Assembly: GCA_033557675.1 (NCBI GenBank)
Contig: JAWQRM010000501.1
Span: 1 to 21,995 of the forward strand
Direction: 5' to 3'
Length of the DNA: 21,995 nt
Origin: Coptodactyla brooksi
Taxonomy: Eukaryota; Arthropoda; Insecta; Coleoptera; Scarabaeidae
In this document: one piece after another, positions 18,209 to 21,995 of the stretch
Numbering within the stretch: the first letter of the stretch is position 1
Layout of the letters: the number at the start of each line of letters is the position of its first letter
Position numbers and translations under genes: made by a program
The notes under the pieces: generated by a model
Databases searched by the model: none
Told to the model about the DNA's origin: nothing
What the model saw: the letters and a program-made list of their open reading frames with translations, nothing else

Positions 18209-19755
18209 ACAGAGTGATTCGTATAAGATCCGACACAGAACAAGAGCATGTAAGGAAAGCTAAAATATGATGATTTAACTCAACTTACCTCTATACCATG
18301 TTAAACTCCTGAGAAGTTATAGCCCTTCAAAGTGAAGTTAAAAATTTCAAACATAATTAATATCTCAGTAGTATTTTAACTTGGGAAACCCAAATTTGGT
18401 AGACGTTCTGGGTGTACTAAGGGCGTTTATCTTTTTGTAAGTAGAGGTCAGTTAAGGAATTTTAGAGGGTTGATTAGGGATAATGCACCCTTAAATTGTA
18501 ACAGAATTGTTTAGCCTGTGGGCGGATTTAATAAATTATTATTCTATTTTATGGGGAATTTTAATTTTTTTTTTACTTTTGTTATTTTTCAAAGAACTTC
18601 ACCGTTTTGAAGAAAAACGCGAATTGCTGAAGACACGTATTTAATCCACGTTACCTAAAATCATTGAAAATTTAGCACTTGACTATGAAATTATACGTCA
18701 AACGTGACAATCAACAAATAAAGTTATTTGATTTTCGTAGTTCTTTACTGATTGTTTTGAAATGGCCGGAAAATTCTCATTTAGCGAACAAGTTGACATG
18801 TTATTAGGTTTCTGTGAATATCGAAGAAGATTTCCTGCTCGTGTGGTTCCTTATAGAGAAACATTTTCTAATGTTGGAAGACGGATTCGAGAAACAGGTA
18901 AATTTTTCAGTAACACTCAAACAAAACAAAGAATTTATTTTGAACACAGTTGAAAATGAACCAGATATTAGTACAAGAAATTTATCTCGACAAGCTGGTC
19001 TATCACAAACTTTTGTATACTGACGTACTTGACGTAATGGACTTCACCCATATCATGTCCATAAAGTACAAGAAATGTTACCGGAAGATTTGGTTAAGCG
19101 AGTGACCTGTCAGTTTATTTTACGTAGACATTCATTTTCAAAAGAAGGCTTGTTTTACCCGCAGACGCATTACAAACTTATATTATATAACTATCATAAG
19201 TATTCTGGTGTAAACTCGCATTTAGTAATTCCTCGACATTTCCTACGTGAGTTTAAAATAAATGTTTGGATCGGTATGATTGATCGGTATCTAATTGGTC
19301 CAGTTATTTTACCAAATCGACTAAATGAAGAAAATTATTTGCAGTTTCTCCAAAACAATCCCTCAGATTTACTTCACGAAGTGCCACTGCAACTCAGACT
19401 AGAACATTGGTTTATGCATGACGGGGCACCGCTTCATTTTAGTAATATAGTTAGAGAATTTTTAAATCGCCAGGATCTAAATAAATGGATTGGACAAAGA
19501 AATAAATGCCCGCAAGCTTGACCCCCACGATTACCAGACTTGAACAAATGTGACTACCTTCTTTGGAGAACACTACAATAATGTGTGTATTCTTCACCAG
19601 TGGCGTCCCGAGAAGAGTTGTGTATTACAAATAAATGCAACTTTATAAGAAATGATCAGCTGTTAATGGAAAGAGTAGACCTTATAAAACTATATCTATT
19701 TATAACCTCCTTGCTAATTACAAACAACTCGAACCTGATTCAGAAAAAATTATAA
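18209..19755 (+). mobile_element. mariner/Tc1-like element with a DUF4817-type transposase
   Basis: ACAGAGTGATTCGTATAAGA at 18209, next to a TATATA run, resembles the ACAGGGTGATTC-type start of this widespread insect element group. A 5' untranslated stretch of about 550 bp then leads to the transposase. The matching right end could not be found after 19755, so the right limit is set at the last codon and is a minimum. Confidence 0.6.
18762..19755 (+). pseudogene. DUF4817-type mariner/Tc1-like transposase pseudogene
   Basis: ATG at 18762 gives MAGKFSFSEQVDMLLGFCEY, the N-terminal DNA-binding start of this group. A frameshift near 18897 leads into KEFILNTVENEPDISTRNLS and RQAGLSQTFVY. After stops, HPYHVHKVQEMLPEDLVKR follows. 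A 148-codon clean frame (19075-19521) holds GVNSHLVIPRH, NVWIGMIDRYLIGPVILP and MHDGAPLHFSNIVREFLN with the second catalytic Asp. The SDE-type motif of the first Asp is not visible; LRRHSF stands about where it should be. TGA at 19519 replaces the Trp of the WPPRSPD-like motif, and PDLNKCDYLLW with the third Asp follows. Another stop at 19579 precedes a family-like tail to 19755. It has at least one frameshift, several stops and no first Asp, so it is not functional. Confidence 0.85.
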
Positions 19756-21246
19756 TTTGAAAAATGGAATTTATTCAGTTAAATGTTTTAGTTGTCCAGG
19801 TATTTACATTAGACAGACGGAATGATTTTTTTATTATTAGTAACAAGCTTTAGTTTCTCAGAAATTCATCCACCAACATTTCAACGTAATCAAAATTGTT
19901 TTTTTCTTAAATCCAATTTACTAAATTGTTATTTTGTTTACTTGTTGACATTTGTAATCAAGTTTTGTGATTAGCTGGTAAAAAGAGTTAAACTTTTAAT
20001 ATCGAACGAAAAATTTTCACTTTCAGTTTCTGTAATAAGAGATTCAGGAAAACACAAATTAATGTTGTAACATATGGAAAAACAAGCGCACCAAGAAGAG
20101 TGCGCTTCCAAAACCAGCTTCAACAAATACAAACAAGATAATTATAGTTTTCAAGAATTATAAATATTGCTAGAAACATACGACTCGCATTCTTGTAACA
20201 TTTGCGAAAACTGGATATGAATTGTTTTCACTTGTTTTTGAACTGCATTTTATTTCGTTAATTATTTTTTAATATACATTTCCACAAACCAGTGTTTTCA
20301 TTCATATCGGCGGTGTTGCAGAATATCGGAAAGCTTAATACTTTTCAAAGATTTTTCATCTTGTAACGTCAATTAGTTGTCATTATATACACATTTTTAA
20401 CATTTTTACCCGTTTGTAAGATATATTGTAACTAAGCCAAAGTAACCAGTTACTATTAGTTACTAAGCCAAAGATACCAAAAATCCTCCATCCTACATTA
20501 ACTTGGATAAACCACTGATGACGGCTTATGGGTGATATATTCAATTGTTTATTAGAACCGTGATAAGTAGTAGACTGATTTTGTTTCTTTCTTTCTGATT
20601 TATTAATCGCATGTATTTAACTAAGACCAAGATTCTGTCAAAATTTCAAAGCTGTAATTTTCAAAAAAATTCAAATCATTTGTTAAGCATTTATTTATGG
20701 CCTACGGCATCGTGATATGACTTCAGAGAAGGTTCAGACTGGTTAAATATGACCTGACGCCGGACATTGCATGCAATGTACTTTCGTTAAATCCTTATCT
20801 CTTCATTTAGGACTGCCATGCATAATTTAAGCATACATATTAAATGACATATCAATCATACCACATCATAAACTACAAATATTGGAGCATTACTTTTCAT
20901 ATTGCATAACTACTGATTGTAATAAATTATCTATAGCTGTAATGCCTGCAATAACTAGACCTGCTTTCAAAGTAAAGCCAGTTCTTGTGTTTTGAATAAT
21001 GCTTCATATTAAAACAGGAATAGAGGCATACTGATCAAAAATCTCTCACGTGGTAGGTAAATCAATGTCGAGTATAAATATCAAACATAACATAAATATA
21101 AATTAAAGCAAAACGATGAAGGCTTATATTTTATTGTATAAAAAGGATAATTCCTTGTTGAAAAATATATGATAAAAATTTTCAAAATTGTACCTAAATT
21201 GTAAATAGAATTAATAAAAATTTAAAAAATATATTAGTTGTTTTTT
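19756..21246. other. 1.5-kb stretch without a recognised gene
   Basis: No family motif or long frame is seen on either strand. Small features are an 8-bp perfect inverted repeat (20084-20107) and a near-direct repeat ACTAAGCCAAAG near 20431-20474. Nothing suggests a promoter or RNA gene. Confidence 0.5.
20084..20107. repeat. 8-bp inverted repeat with 8-base loop
   Basis: AAGCGCAC, loop CAAGAAGA, GTGCGCTT: perfect arms, GC-richer than the surroundings. No coding or element context is visible, so its meaning is unknown. Confidence 0.75.
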
Positions 21247-21652
21247 CACTGTGTTACTCTTCAAAGCAGGATACCACACAAAGTGGTAGTTCATAGTACC
21301 ACTATGAAGTACATCGAGCAGTAGTACCAACCAGTCTCTACGAAGTTCATATGAACAGACGGCACAGCTTTTCATTGTGTAGATCGTATAAAATTTGGAA
21401 AATGTTTTCCAACGAAACCTGTAGGTTTTGAAACTGAACTGGCAGTTGTTCGACGAACTTCAGAAGTATCCTCAATAATTTGTTCCACACATTCGACCGA
21501 AAATTTTAATTGAGTTAGTTTTCCGTTGTTTTTTTTATAGAATATGTATGAATTCAAGCACATAACGCCTACAAGATGGAGAAATATTTTCGTGTAAGAC
21601 TTCTGCATCTTTTGTCTTGCAAATGTATATGATGCCATTATTATATTGCTTC
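21247..21652 (-). pseudogene. piggyBac-like (PGBD4-like) transposase, C-terminal fragment, interrupted by another transposon
   Basis: From about 21652 the minus strand reads SNIIMASYTFARQKMQKSYT, KIFLHLVGVMCLNSYIFYKK and FVGKHFPNFI. This is the end of the piggyBac DDE domain (KKIFFHLLDxxxxNSxILYKK) and the linker before the zinc domain. The zinc domain itself is scrambled: CAVC lies in one frame, WYYCSMY in another, and VSCFEE-stop-H at 21248-21274 in a third, where the family has CFxxYH. The sequence differs from the other two piggyBac-like copies, so it is a separate lineage. Its 5' part is cut off by the mariner-like element at 21655, and the remainder should lie beyond the right edge. Confidence 0.8.
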
Positions 21653-21654
21653 TA

Positions 21655-21995
21655 TAAGGTGTTTTTTTAGAGGTATAGAACATTAAAATGAAATAAAACA
21701 CATTAAAATCATGCTAACGGCGATGATACTGACTTTATTGAAAAGATAATTCTACGCCATTATTTATTTGAAACGCAATCTCGAAGTCCAATTTTCAACC
21801 ACTTTTTCGAGCAGCTGAACCCGTATATCGGCAATAACGCGGCGAATGTTGGCTTCCAAGTGATCCACCGTCTGTGGTTTATCGGCATAGACTAACGACT
21901 TCACATATCCCCACAAAAAATAATCCATGGGTGTGATATCGCACGATCGTGGAGGCCAATTCACAGGTCCATTACGCGAAATTATGCGCTCATCG
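21655..21995 (-). mobile_element. mariner-like element, 3' end, inserted into a piggyBac-like copy
   Basis: The element's 3' tip is AAGGTGTTTTTTTAGAGGTA on the plus strand, next to TATA at 21653-21656, as expected for TA-targeting elements. Inward lie the 3' untranslated stretch, a minus-strand AATAAA at 21734-21739, and the transposase C-terminus. The element runs off the right edge. The adjoining 21247-21652 codes for a piggyBac-like transposase that stops at this tip, so the insertion is nested. Confidence 0.8.
21764..21994 (-). CDS. mariner/Tc1-like transposase, C-terminal 76 residues (partial)
   Basis: The frame is open from the right edge to TAA at 21764-21766 and includes ERIISRNGPVNWPPRSCD, then MDYFLWGYVKSLVYADKPQT and IRRVIADIRVQLLEKV. 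This block is shared by many mariner/Tc1-like transposases in insect genomes; the Asp of MDYFLWG is the third catalytic residue. A polyadenylation signal lies about 25 bp past the stop. There is no stop or frameshift in the visible part, so this looks like one of the younger elements here. The tail after ENWTSRL is short (RFK), where relatives usually carry about ten more residues, suggesting a small C-terminal change. Confidence 0.87.
   Translation of the reverse strand, partial: DERIISRNGPVNWPPRSCDITPMDYFLWGYVKSLVYADKPQTVDHLEANIRRVIADIRVQLLEKVVENWTSRLRFK

Noticed and set aside
18889..18912. CAG|GTAAATTTTTCAG inside the DUF4817-type gene, resembling a tiny intron
   Set aside because: An intron of some 13-16 bases cannot be spliced; the frame change there is an ordinary frameshift.
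1..21995. CRISPR arrays, tRNA or rRNA genes, LTR pairs, bacterial operon signals
   Set aside because: I looked on both strands and saw no regularly spaced repeats, cloverleaf sequences, conserved rRNA blocks or paired long terminal repeats.

Overview
The window looks like AT-rich arthropod, most likely insect, nuclear DNA. The evidence is one cellular gene with very short GT-AG introns (53-140 bp) and a dense layer of decayed cut-and-paste transposons of kinds common in insects (mariner/Tc1 relatives and piggyBac relatives). I see no bacterial operon, tRNA, rRNA or CRISPR array. The species cannot be named from this stretch.

Layout. 1-240 is the 3' end of an irritans-like mariner. 647-2388 (perhaps to 2503) holds six clean exons of the C-terminal half of SHPRH, an E3 ubiquitin ligase and SNF2-family translocase: the insert region, a split RING finger and the helicase C-terminal motifs. 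It is the only convincing host gene, and its last exon was not clearly found. 2945-3560 is a broken mariner with an internal tandem duplication. 3561-5670 has no clear gene apart from one possible orphan exon. 5673-6553 is a second mariner-like pseudogene that has lost its third catalytic Asp. 6907-7092 is the tail of a non-LTR retrotransposon.

9264-10824 is a non-autonomous piggyBac-like element with recognisable ends, and 16241-17670 (minus strand) is a second, separately deleted copy of the same family. Between them lie a 490-bp foldback/MITE (12002-12491), a direct duplication (13237-13586), a cluster of crossed inverted repeats (13818-14103), a Penelope-like reverse transcriptase scrap (14487-14684, minus) and a GC-richer island (about 15300-15790).

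18209-19755 is a DUF4817-type mariner/Tc1 relative with frameshifts. 21247-21652 (minus) is the C-terminal part of a third, different piggyBac-like transposase. A further mariner-like element (21655 to the right edge, minus strand) is inserted inside it, giving a nested insertion.

How the parts work together: they do not form a pathway. SHPRH is the host gene, and the rest reads as a transposon graveyard. I found no convincing new biological system. The structures most worth a second look are the foldback element, the crossed inverted repeats, the uncertain 3' end of SHPRH, and a possible promoter plus first exon at 8929-9134.
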